A DNA stretch of 64,000 nucleotides from an uncultured Pseudomonadota bacterium (GTDB lineage: Bacteria; Pseudomonadota; Gammaproteobacteria; CAJXQU01): positions 124,001-188,000 of the forward strand of contig CAJXQU010000002.1 of assembly GCA_913058255.1 (NCBI GenBank), in the 5' to 3' direction. The notes under the pieces were generated by a model. It had not been told where the DNA came from. It saw only the letters and a list, made by a program, of their open reading frames with translations, and searched no databases. Below, piece by piece: positions 47,401-55,443 of the stretch; the first letter of the stretch is position 1, and the number at the start of each line of letters is the position of its first letter. Position numbers and translations under genes: made by a program.

Positions 47401-47732
47401 ATGTCATGCCATTATTTTAAATCACATATAAAACAATGAGATATAAACATGCTTATTTTTTTTCTACTTTTTTAGAGTATTCCTCGCTCAAATGTGTCCC
47501 AATTGTCGTGTTTTTGACTTTCAGTATTTTGATGATTGCAGTCTCACTATAAGCTAAATTTAGGTAAGTGCTAATCGCCAGATTAAGGTGTTGTGCTTGG
47601 TACCCAGATTAATATTGAATACATAGCAAGAGGATAGTTTATATGCCTAATAACATCATTAAGGTTAATAGTTAGAGATAGAATAACGTTCTAGCTATCT
47701 TTAATCCCTAACTCAGGTTAAATAAGGAAGGT

Positions 47733-47773
47733 GGCCATCCTTGGCCAAGTTTATTACAGGCCATTCCTTGGCC
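47733..47773. repeat. Tandem GGCCAT-CCTTGGCC element
   Basis: GGCCATCCTTGGCC at 47733-47746 and GGCCATTCCTTGGCC at 47759-47773 are near-identical imperfect palindromes 12 bases apart, followed by a CAGCAGCTG motif. Short dispersed palindromes of this sort often occur many times in gammaproteobacterial genomes; a genome-wide search would show whether it is a REP-like family. Confidence 0.5.
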
Positions 47774-47931
47774 CGTAAATTACCAGCAGCTGCATGTCCG
47801 TGTGCAATCACTGCTGAAATATGTATCGGGCAAAGGAGCAAATTCCTTTAGCTTAAACCTCAGTTATTTTTTATCTTCTAGGATAACAAAGACTTGCAGA
47901 ATGCAGTATGTGGCGTGACAGAATATTGACG

Positions 47932-49308
47932 CTATTCCGTATCTTGAATAGGCAAGTTGAGGTTTTGTTCACGGTTTTCAGGCTCATCGTCATAATTACT
48001 ATCTAATTCAAGCGCTGAAATAGCCTGCACAGAAGAACCAATTATTCCTCTGACGTCACCATACATTCCTATCGTATTGCTTGTAATACGCTGGATCTGC
48101 TTTTCACGTTCTTTCCAGATACGCTCCATGGCACGTTTTTCTTTATGAAGCTGCTCTTGCATACTGCTGAAGGTTTCTACAATGGCTTCTACGCGTTGTT
48201 TAAACTCATCGCCAGAGAGGTAGCTGAACATCATTTCCATCTTTTCTCCTTTACCTTGAGAGGCATTTCTTGCGAAATTTATTTGGATCAATTGTTCACG
48301 TAGAGCGGAAGCTAAGGGCAAGGCTGACTGAACATCACTGACCCAGACACCCTCTAACAAACCAAAGCCTTTTATGCCCTCAGGCAAAGCTACAGTGACG
48401 AGGATGGATAAATTTGCACCGATATCACGTTGATCATCTTTTAACTTTGGTATCCACTGCTGAGACCAGTTTTTTGTATTCTTTGCTTCCCAGATGATTT
48501 TTCCACAATCGTTCATCGTCGTGTCACGTACATCTTGGATCACATCAGCACCTTTGATCCCTTTTGGTACAGGTGATATTTCATCATGCACAAACTGGCT
48601 ACGTAGCCTTCTTTCTAGATCCAGCTCTAAAACCTCGCCTTGGATCTCCATCGAGCCTTGTTCACTTTTGCGCTTAGCTTCCTCCAATGACTTACGCAGG
48701 CCGTCAATCTGCATCTCTTTTTCTCTAAGCTTAAGGCTAGTTTCATCAGAAAATTGTTTACTGATCTTCTCTTCTATTCCTTTACGCTCCTCATCAATTT
48801 TACGTTGAAACTCAAGATCCATATTCTTTTGCTTTTCTTCTAGTTCTCTCGCTTGTTTGCGGATCTCAAGTTCTTTCTTTTGTGCTTCTTCGACACGACT
48901 ATCTTTTTCTTTTATTTGTGCTTGTAGATCATTGATCTCAACAGCTGCAGCTTGTTTGGCTTTTTGCTCCAGTTGGCTACGTAAAATCTGCTCTTGTTTT
49001 TTTAAACGTGATTCAAGTTCTTCATCTAACTGCTCACTTTTAGCCTCTAAATCTCTTTGTTGTTTCTTTAGGCCTAACTCTTTTTGACGCGCGAGTTCTA
49101 GTCGTTGGTTCTGTTCGTCCAACTGTAGCTTCATATCTTCTTTTTCAATAGAAAATTGCTGTTGCGTCTTCTTCTCCGCTGCTGCAACTGCCTGTGAAAG
49201 CTTCTGTTCGTTGTCTTTTCTCAGTTCATTTTCGATCTGTTGTGACAGTACCGTTGAGATCTCGATTTCAGTATTACACTCAGGGCATTTAATGGATTTG
49301 TCTGTCAT
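47932..49308 (-). CDS. DUF2130 protein: zinc-ribbon-like start, coiled coil and PD-(D/E)xK-like domain
   Basis: Protein of 458 residues. A lone CPEC pair at residues 8-11 is followed by about 200 residues of highly charged coiled coil (Glu, Lys, Gln, Leu). The C-terminal domain contains GADVIQDVRD and KIIWEAKNTKNW, which fit the D...ExK pattern of restriction-type nucleases, then WIPKLKDDQRDIGANLSILVTVALP. Whether the metal site is active is not known. A short acidic tail ends it. It stands alone and its biological role is unknown. Confidence 0.85.
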   Translation of the reverse strand: MTDKSIKCPECNTEIEISTVLSQQIENELRKDNEQKLSQAVAAAEKKTQQQFSIEKEDMKLQLDEQNQRLELARQKELGLKKQQRDLEAKSEQLDEELESRLKKQEQILRSQLEQKAKQAAAVEINDLQAQIKEKDSRVEEAQKKELEIRKQARELEEKQKNMDLEFQRKIDEERKGIEEKISKQFSDETSLKLREKEMQIDGLRKSLEEAKRKSEQGSMEIQGEVLELDLERRLRSQFVHDEISPVPKGIKGADVIQDVRDTTMNDCGKIIWEAKNTKNWSQQWIPKLKDDQRDIGANLSILVTVALPEGIKGFGLLEGVWVSDVQSALPLASALREQLIQINFARNASQGKGEKMEMMFSYLSGDEFKQRVEAIVETFSSMQEQLHKEKRAMERIWKEREKQIQRITSNTIGMYGDVRGIIGSSVQAISALELDSNYDDEPENREQNLNLPIQDTE

Positions 49309-49464
49309 GGCGGTTCCGTCTATTATGAGTCATGTGTAAACACATCAGGTTAGCGTGAGATAAGAAGATCTACCACCGTTTTAGAAAAACAGTAGAAAGA
49401 AATTCATAATATACAATAACAATAATATCCAAAAAGGATAAAATCGAAATGAGGAGGAGCACAG

Positions 49465-49881
49465 ATGTACTCAGGTTTAGATAAGAGCTCTAAGGGGAGA
49501 AGCTTGCTCATCTTTGTCATAGGAGCGTTAGTCTTAGCAGCCGGTCTGATAGGAATAAAACCCAGTTGGACGATTTTTAATATTATTCTTTCAGAACTAA
49601 AACTCCCTGGCTCTCCGTACGATTATGCCAGTCTAGTCTATGCTGCACTATGGATTGTCGCTACTGTATCAACCAGCATTGCGGGTATTAGCCTTATCGT
49701 CTCCGCGATTAGGCGTAAACAATTTGACCTAATTCCAGGACCAACGCTTTATTTCTTAGGTTTAGCACTTGCAGTTATCGGCGGTTTTTTATTGACAGGT
49801 GGTCTAAGCTGGCAGGCTGTTATGGCTGTATCAACTGGTATCTTCTTAATCTATTGGGAATGGGAATACCACGTTAGTTAG
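49465..49881 (+). CDS. Small four-helix membrane protein of unknown function
   Basis: Protein of 138 residues with four clear hydrophobic helices (about 14-33, 50-75, 90-112, 118-135). I do not recognise a family. AATGAGGAGGAGCACAG gives an excellent ribosome-binding site before the ATG. It precedes the YIP1-like gene by 38 bases, so the two membrane proteins may be cotranscribed and work together. Confidence 0.75.
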   Translation: MYSGLDKSSKGRSLLIFVIGALVLAAGLIGIKPSWTIFNIILSELKLPGSPYDYASLVYAALWIVATVSTSIAGISLIVSAIRRKQFDLIPGPTLYFLGLALAVIGGFLLTGGLSWQAVMAVSTGIFLIYWEWEYHVS

Positions 49882-49919
49882 ATTTAAACTTTAGTAGTTT
49901 CAACTTTAAGGGGATCAAC

Positions 49920-50591
49920 ATGGAAAACAAACAAACATTTAACCTTCAAAGCGTCATTGAAGATGCAAAGTCAATGATTACAAATCCGGTTGGCTTTTAT
50001 CGCAATTTATCAAAGACAGGCGGTTTGTCTGATCCGATCATTTTTGTCTTAGTCATGGGTGTAATAGCGGGTTTAATCTTTGCTGTTTTCTCACTATTGG
50101 GACTTGGCCGAATGGCTGGAGCTGGGTTTGGGGCAGTTATATTTTTACCGATAATGCTCTTGATCGGTAGTTTTATTTTCGCCGCTATTTTATATGTTAT
50201 TTGGAAACTTATGGGGTCAGAGAACAATTATGAGACAGCTTATCGTTGTGTAGCCTACTCACTGGCCTTACTTCCTATTATGGCTGTGTTATCCGCCATA
50301 CCTTACATAGGCACATTGATACATACTCTATGGGGCTCTTATTTAATGTACATCGCCAGTATAGAAGTACATCGCCTAGCGCCTAAAATTAGCATGATTG
50401 TTTTTGGGGTTTTAGCATTAATTGGTTTGATGTCTAATCTTGGCGCAGAAAAATCCTCAAGGATGATGGATGTTCACATGGGCAAATTTGGTGAACATAT
50501 GGAAGGCATGGAAGATATGACGCCAGAAGAAATAGGCCGAGCCGCAGGGGAGTTCATGCGGGGTTTAGAAGACGGTGCTAAGGCCGAGTAG
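49920..50591 (+). CDS. YIP1-family membrane protein
   Basis: Protein of 223 residues with about five membrane helices. The start FNLQSVIEDAKSMITNPVGFYRNL and the arrangement of helices with FILVMGVIAG-like text match the YIP1/YIPF-like domain; bacterial members have no assigned function. The C-terminal tail is amphipathic, rich in Glu and Met (MDVHMGKFGEHMEGMEDMTPEEI). It follows the preceding four-helix protein, and a strong terminator comes 53 bases after the stop. Confidence 0.82.
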   Translation: MENKQTFNLQSVIEDAKSMITNPVGFYRNLSKTGGLSDPIIFVLVMGVIAGLIFAVFSLLGLGRMAGAGFGAVIFLPIMLLIGSFIFAAILYVIWKLMGSENNYETAYRCVAYSLALLPIMAVLSAIPYIGTLIHTLWGSYLMYIASIEVHRLAPKISMIVFGVLALIGLMSNLGAEKSSRMMDVHMGKFGEHMEGMEDMTPEEIGRAAGEFMRGLEDGAKAE

Positions 50592-51057
50592 TTGTAAAGA
50601 GGACACACTTTTTCATCGTATTATCGAAAGGCTTTGTTTAAAGAGGCTTATTGTCATCAAGATAATAAGCCTTTTTTCATTTTCACATCATTAAAGATTC
50701 CTGTCAGGTTTCTCTTCTCTAAGCGTGAATGAGCTTATAAAGCAACGTAAAGGTTTCTTGGGGATTTGGCTTATCATTGGTAGATACTAGCTTGCGAGCG
50801 TTCGCGGCACTGGCAGACTAACAAGAAGTACTTAGCGACATTTAAGCTCGGGATTCATTGTTTTAGCTTATGGAAAGTATGCATGACTCAAGCTTGATCG
50901 TGAACCGCATTTGTTGTCAGAGGGAAACAAGAAACAACACATAAAAATATAAACAAGAACTCACGGAACTTATTGAGGTGTTTTTTAATCAACTATTCGT
51001 TACCGCAAATATATCGATACCGTCAATCTAAAACAATTTAATGTTGGAGACTTTATA
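50592..51057. other. Intergenic region before the TVP38-reductase gene
   Basis: About 470 bases. It holds the YIP1 gene terminator at 50644-50677. The remainder should contain the promoter of the arsenic-linked operon; I see no gene or distinct motif. Confidence 0.45.
50644..50677 (+). terminator. Intrinsic terminator after the YIP1-like gene
   Basis: AGGCTTATT at 50644-50652 pairs with AATAAGCCT at 50664-50672, and the stem runs into six T (50672-50677). Position and T-tract fit rho-independent termination. Confidence 0.88.
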
Positions 51058-53235
51058 ATGGGAACTGAACGTTCTAAGCAAAACTCCCAAGTAAAACGGT
51101 TTGTTTTGATCTTACTCGTAACAGTAGTTGGGATATATTTATACAACCACTACGATTTAGGTCAAATATTAACCTTAGATTCATTGAAAGAAAGTCGAGA
51201 CAAACTGGATGCTTATTATCAACAGAACCCCTTAGTTACGGCCGTTATTTTTTTTGCTGTCTATGTGACGACTGCGGCCTTATCGTTACCTGGCGCAGCT
51301 ATTTTAACCCTAGCCGGTGGTGCCATTTTCGGTTTGGTTAAAGGCTTGGTTTTAGTTTCATTTGCTTCAAGCATTGGTGCCTTACTGGCCTTCTTAGTGG
51401 CAAGGTATGTTTTGTTTGATTCTGTGCAAAAACGTTTTGGAAAACAATTGAAACCGGTCAATGAAGGCATTGAACGTGATGGGATCTTATATTTACTAAC
51501 AATGCGTTTAGTGCCGGTCTTTCCATTTTTCATGGTTAACTTACTGGCTGGCTTGACGACACTTTCGGCAGGCCGATTCTATTGGGTCAGTCAGCTGGGT
51601 ATGTTGGTTGGAACGGCTGTCTATGTTAATGCCGGGACACAACTCAGTAGCATTGAAAGCCTAGGTGACATTATTTCGCTTCCCATTTTAATCAGTTTTG
51701 TTCTGTTGGGTATTTTTCCATTTATTGCAAAGTTCATTGTTCGTAAGATCCAAAGTAAAAAAGTTTATAAGCCTTGGACAAAGCCTAAGCATTTTGATCA
51801 AAATCTAGTCGTTATCGGTGCAGGTGCCGGCGGACTTGTTACTTCTTACATCGCAGCAGTGGTCAAGGCTAAAGTGACCTTGATAGAAAACCACAAAATG
51901 GGTGGCGATTGTTTGAATTATGGCTGCGTACCAAGTAAGGCGTTGATCCGTTCAGCAAAGATGGCAAAACAGCTTTCTAAAGCAGAGTCCTTAGGCATTA
52001 CTGAGGCTACTGGGAAAGTGAATTTTTCAGCCGTTATGGAGCGTGTTCATCAGGTAATTAAGACGATCGAACCACATGACTCCATCGAACGCTATACCGA
52101 ACTAGGTGTTAATGTGGTACAGGGTTACGCTAAGATAATCTCTCCTTGGGAAGTCGAAGTTTCGTCAGGCGATAATGTTCAAACTCTGACGACACGAAGC
52201 ATTGTCATCGCAACCGGAGCTAGCCCTTTTGTACCGCCTATACCCGGACTAGATAAGGTCGGTTGTCTAACTTCCGATACGATCTGGGGCTTAACTGAGT
52301 GTCCAAAACGATTGCTAGTTATGGGTGGAGGACCTATCGGCTGCGAATTGGCTCAGAGTTTTGCAAGGTTAGGCTCAACAGTAACCTTGATAGAAAAATC
52401 ACCGCGTCTAATGGTCAGAGAAGACCCTGAAGTTTCACAACTTGTAAAAGAAGCATTAGTAGAAGATGGTGTTGAAGTCCTAACGAATTTTGAGGTTGTC
52501 TCATGTGATCAGGATGTCAGTCAAAAGTGGTTAGTTGCCCAGTCTGCTGATAAAGAAAAGATTATAAATTTCGATGAACTACTATGTGCAGTTGGTCGTC
52601 GGCCGAGAACAGAAGGCTTTGGTCTTGAAGAGCTTGGGATTCCACTTGCAATACGTAACACGATTGAAGTGGATGACTACCTTCAAACAAACTATCCCAA
52701 TATCTATGCCGTCGGCGATGTCGCAGGCCCTTATCAATTAACACATACAGCCGCTCATCAGGCGTGGTACGCGGCAGTCAATGCACTATTTGGACGTTTT
52801 AAACGGTTTAAAGTTGATTACTCAGTTATTCCTTGGGCGACCTTTACTGATCCAGAAGTCGCACGTGTCGGCTTATCGGAAACGGAGGCAAAAGACCAAG
52901 ACATCCGTTATGAAGTGACACGCTACGATTTGGATGATCTCGACAGAGCGATCGCTGATGACACTACAAAAGGCTTTATTAAGGTATTAACCGTACCGAA
53001 AAAAGATCGGATTCTAGGCGTAACCATCGTTGGTGAGCATGCTGGCGATTTGTTGGCCGAATATGTGTTAGCTATGAAGCAAGGCATTGGTCTAAACAAG
53101 GTACTGGGAACTATCCATACTTATCCGACACTGGCTGAGGCTAACAAATATGTAGCAGGCCAGTGGAAACAAGCGCATAGCCCAACTAAAATTTTATCCT
53201 GGGTTAAAAAATTCCATAAGTGGGAGCGCTCATGA
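51058..53235 (+). CDS. TVP38/TMEM64 membrane domain fused to a disulfide oxidoreductase (MerA/Lpd-like)
   Basis: Fusion protein of 725 residues. The first 235 form a TVP38/TMEM64 (SNARE-associated, DedA-like) membrane domain with GAAILTLAGGAIFGLVKGL and RLVPVFPFFMVNLLAG. From about 245 comes an FAD/NAD(P) disulfide oxidoreductase: VVIGAGAGGLVT, redox pair GGDCLNYGCVPSKAL, NAD motif GGGPIGCELAQ, FAD-end VGDVAGPYQLTHTA, and the C-terminal HTYPTLAEANK, which carries the catalytic His-Glu pair. It lacks an N-terminal heavy-metal domain. The next gene overlaps its stop by 4 bases and an ArsM-like gene follows, so a role in metal or arsenic chemistry is plausible but not proven. Confidence 0.92.
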   Translation: MGTERSKQNSQVKRFVLILLVTVVGIYLYNHYDLGQILTLDSLKESRDKLDAYYQQNPLVTAVIFFAVYVTTAALSLPGAAILTLAGGAIFGLVKGLVLVSFASSIGALLAFLVARYVLFDSVQKRFGKQLKPVNEGIERDGILYLLTMRLVPVFPFFMVNLLAGLTTLSAGRFYWVSQLGMLVGTAVYVNAGTQLSSIESLGDIISLPILISFVLLGIFPFIAKFIVRKIQSKKVYKPWTKPKHFDQNLVVIGAGAGGLVTSYIAAVVKAKVTLIENHKMGGDCLNYGCVPSKALIRSAKMAKQLSKAESLGITEATGKVNFSAVMERVHQVIKTIEPHDSIERYTELGVNVVQGYAKIISPWEVEVSSGDNVQTLTTRSIVIATGASPFVPPIPGLDKVGCLTSDTIWGLTECPKRLLVMGGGPIGCELAQSFARLGSTVTLIEKSPRLMVREDPEVSQLVKEALVEDGVEVLTNFEVVSCDQDVSQKWLVAQSADKEKIINFDELLCAVGRRPRTEGFGLEELGIPLAIRNTIEVDDYLQTNYPNIYAVGDVAGPYQLTHTAAHQAWYAAVNALFGRFKRFKVDYSVIPWATFTDPEVARVGLSETEAKDQDIRYEVTRYDLDDLDRAIADDTTKGFIKVLTVPKKDRILGVTIVGEHAGDLLAEYVLAMKQGIGLNKVLGTIHTYPTLAEANKYVAGQWKQAHSPTKILSWVKKFHKWERS

Positions 53236-54083
53236 AAATATTTTTTAAATTTAATAAACAAATAGCCACGTCTAACACGTCGTATTTTAGTGTCTTGAGC
53301 CTTTTGTTTTTGCTGATAACTAGCTTCTCAGTCTCAGCATTTGATCATGAGCATTCAGCTTGGACTAATCTGTTACAAGCTCACATAAAGGTTTTGAATA
53401 ACGGACAGTCCTCACAAGTAGACTACCTAGGTTTTAAACAAAACCGATCAAAATTACAGGTGTACTTAAACAGTTTATCAGTCGTCAGCGAAAAAGATTT
53501 TTCAAGCTTTACTAAAGGCGAACAAAAATCTTTTCTGATCAATGCTTATAATGCATTTACGATTGATTTAATTCTAACAAAATACCCTGATTTAGAATCT
53601 ATTAATGACCTGGGCAGACTTTTCATAAATCCTTGGAAGAAGCGTTTTATCGATTTATTTGGAAAAACAATAAGCCTTGATGACATTGAACATGGCAAAT
53701 TGCGAAACTCAGATACTTATGATGATCCAAGAATACATTTTGCAGTGAACTGTGCATCTATAGGGTGTCCACCGTTGCGAGAAGAAGCATTTATTGCTTC
53801 AAAAATTGATGCACAACTGGATGAACAGTCGACACGTTTTCTAAGCGATCATACGCGTAACCGATTTGATGAAAAAAATATGGAACTAAACGTCTCAAAA
53901 ATATTCAAATGGTACGATGATGACTTTGAAAAAGGTTATCGTGGCATAGAGTCGTTAGAACAGTTTTTTGCTGGTTATGCAGAGCAGTTGACTGATTCAA
54001 AAACTGCACAGGAAGTGATCAGATCACAGCAAGTTGATATTAAATTTTTAGACTATGACTGGCGACTAAATGATACGCAATAA
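53232..54083 (+). CDS. DUF547 periplasmic protein
   Basis: Protein of about 283 residues with a signal peptide (hydrophobic stretch SVLSLLFLLITSFSVSAF) and a DUF547 domain: QKSFLINAYNAFTIDLIL, LDDIEHGKLRN, DPRIHFAVNCASIGCPPLREEAF with two cysteines, and SKIFKWYDDDF. These proteins resemble papain-like/transglutaminase folds, but the function is unassigned. I use the ATG at 53232 because GGGAG lies at the right distance; a GTG at 53220 would start earlier. It overlaps the previous gene by 4 bases and lies 19 bases before the ArsM-like gene. Confidence 0.9.
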   Translation: MKIFFKFNKQIATSNTSYFSVLSLLFLLITSFSVSAFDHEHSAWTNLLQAHIKVLNNGQSSQVDYLGFKQNRSKLQVYLNSLSVVSEKDFSSFTKGEQKSFLINAYNAFTIDLILTKYPDLESINDLGRLFINPWKKRFIDLFGKTISLDDIEHGKLRNSDTYDDPRIHFAVNCASIGCPPLREEAFIASKIDAQLDEQSTRFLSDHTRNRFDEKNMELNVSKIFKWYDDDFEKGYRGIESLEQFFAGYAEQLTDSKTAQEVIRSQQVDIKFLDYDWRLNDTQ

Positions 54084-54102
54084 ATTTTAAGGACATATAG
54101 AC

Positions 54103-55095
54103 ATGAGTTCTACCTCAACAATAGATAAAAGCTACCTAAATACAACGAAAGATGTTTATAAAGATGCTGCCCTGACTCCGGATGTCGGTTTGTGTTGTAC
54201 AACCACGCCTATCTGGCAATTGCCTGAATTGGAAATCCCAACGATCATGTTAGAAATGAACTATGGTTGTGGAAGCACCGTTAACCCAAGAGATTTAGTT
54301 AATGATCCGAACATACTTTACGTGGGAGCCGGTGGTGGTATGGAACTATTACAGTTCGCATATTTTAGTCGTAAAAAATCGGGCGTAATCGGTTTGGATG
54401 TTGTCGAAGAAATGCTTACTGCGAGTGACACTAATCTGACAACAGCTGCTGCGACGAACACTTGGTTTCAACGAGACTTTGTTGATCTACGCCATGGTGA
54501 TGCATTATCGTTACCCATCGAGAATGAGAGCATCGATGTCGCCGCACAAAACTGTTTGTTTAATATTTTTGAAGAAGCTGAGTTAAAGACGGCATTAGCT
54601 GAAATGTATCGTGTGCTCAGACCAAACGGTCGGTTAATTCTTTCTGATCCCATTTGCGATCAATTGATACCAGAAGCACTACGCAATGATGAAGTTTTGC
54701 GTGCGCAATGTTTGTCAGGTGCTATTCCATTAAGTGATTATTTACAGCGTTTAATTGATGCGGGTTTCGGTACGATTGAAGTCAGAGCAAAAAGACCCTA
54801 TAGAATGTTAGCGCCTGAACATTACGCAACGGATGAAAAGCTATTAATCGAAAGTGTAGAAATCTGTGCGATTAAAGATCCTATTCCTGAAGATGGAGCT
54901 TGTGTGTTTACAGGTCGTACGGCGATCTATTACGGTGATGCTGAAATTTTTGATGATGGTAAAGGCCATGTGATGACGCCTAACCAACCACTTTCAATTT
55001 GTAATAAAACAGCCTTAGCTTTAGAAAAACTGCAACGAGATGATTTATATATCTCTGAGTCAACTTGGTTTTATGATGGGGGAGGTTGCTGTTAA
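54103..55095 (+). CDS. arsM: Arsenite S-adenosylmethionine methyltransferase (arsenosugar-type ArsM)
   Basis: Methyltransferase of 330 residues. The SAM-binding loop is LYVGAGGGMELLQF (about 72-85) with IGLDVVEEML. It has the family's cysteine pattern: CC at 31-32 in DVGLCCTTTP, Cys56 in MNYGCGST, later single cysteines, and a Gly-Gly-Gly-Cys-Cys end (326-330). These match the subgroup of ArsM proteins linked to arsenosugar synthesis rather than the classic detoxifying form. It is in an operon with the TVP38-reductase and DUF547 genes. The radical SAM partner ArsS is not in the window. Confidence 0.88.
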   Translation: MSSTSTIDKSYLNTTKDVYKDAALTPDVGLCCTTTPIWQLPELEIPTIMLEMNYGCGSTVNPRDLVNDPNILYVGAGGGMELLQFAYFSRKKSGVIGLDVVEEMLTASDTNLTTAAATNTWFQRDFVDLRHGDALSLPIENESIDVAAQNCLFNIFEEAELKTALAEMYRVLRPNGRLILSDPICDQLIPEALRNDEVLRAQCLSGAIPLSDYLQRLIDAGFGTIEVRAKRPYRMLAPEHYATDEKLLIESVEICAIKDPIPEDGACVFTGRTAIYYGDAEIFDDGKGHVMTPNQPLSICNKTALALEKLQRDDLYISESTWFYDGGGCC

Positions 55096-55443
55096 GATTT
55101 AAGAGCTGATATCTTTATAAGGAATGACTTGATTGGCTGGAATGAAAAGGTCTCTATAGCATTTTTTTCATATATATTTAAAGATAATTTTCATCATAAC
55201 TTTTATATTTTTTTATTTGCAACGCAAAGCTTATCCTAAAGAGTGTCGGCATAAAATATATAATGCTCATTAGACGGTAAGATTACTGAGTATGTAGATA
55301 GGTTTATTCTGAGATTAATGTTTCGAGGTGAAGTTTTTGATACCGAGATCAAAAGGATGACAGAATAGTATTTTTGATCTTTTAAATTATAGGAACCTTT
55401 ACCTTCAGCAAAGGTTCCTATCTTTGAACTTAATGAGAGAGCT
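55096..55443. other. Intergenic region between arsM and the chemoreceptor
   Basis: About 350 AT-rich bases between convergent genes. It contains the hairpin at 55389-55421, which likely serves as terminator for the minus-strand receptor. I see no other feature and no clear terminator for arsM. Confidence 0.45.
55389..55421 (-). terminator. Hairpin after the chemoreceptor gene
   Basis: ATAGGAACCTTT at 55389-55400 pairs perfectly with AAAGGTTCCTAT at 55410-55421 (12 bp, 9-base loop). On the minus strand it follows the receptor stop by 23 bases; the tail is AATTTAAAA, so the T-tract is short. Confidence 0.6.

Larger units (their letters stand above)
47190..47931. other. Intergenic region with putative sRNA and repeat element
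   Basis: About 740 bases without a convincing protein gene. It holds a small-RNA candidate with a terminator on the minus strand (47308-47400), a repeat of GGCCAT-CCTTGGCC units (47733-47773), and a weak AAAGGA/TCCTTT hairpin near 47832-47849. Confidence 0.55.

Noticed and set aside
47643..47675. 10-codon frame MPNNIIKVNS as leader peptide
   Set aside because: No attenuator-like structure or regulated gene follows it on the plus strand.
48494..49087. Open frames opposite the DUF2130 gene
   Set aside because: They are rich in Ser, Cys and Phe, as expected for the complement of a Glu/Lys/Gln coiled coil, and have no coding signature of their own.
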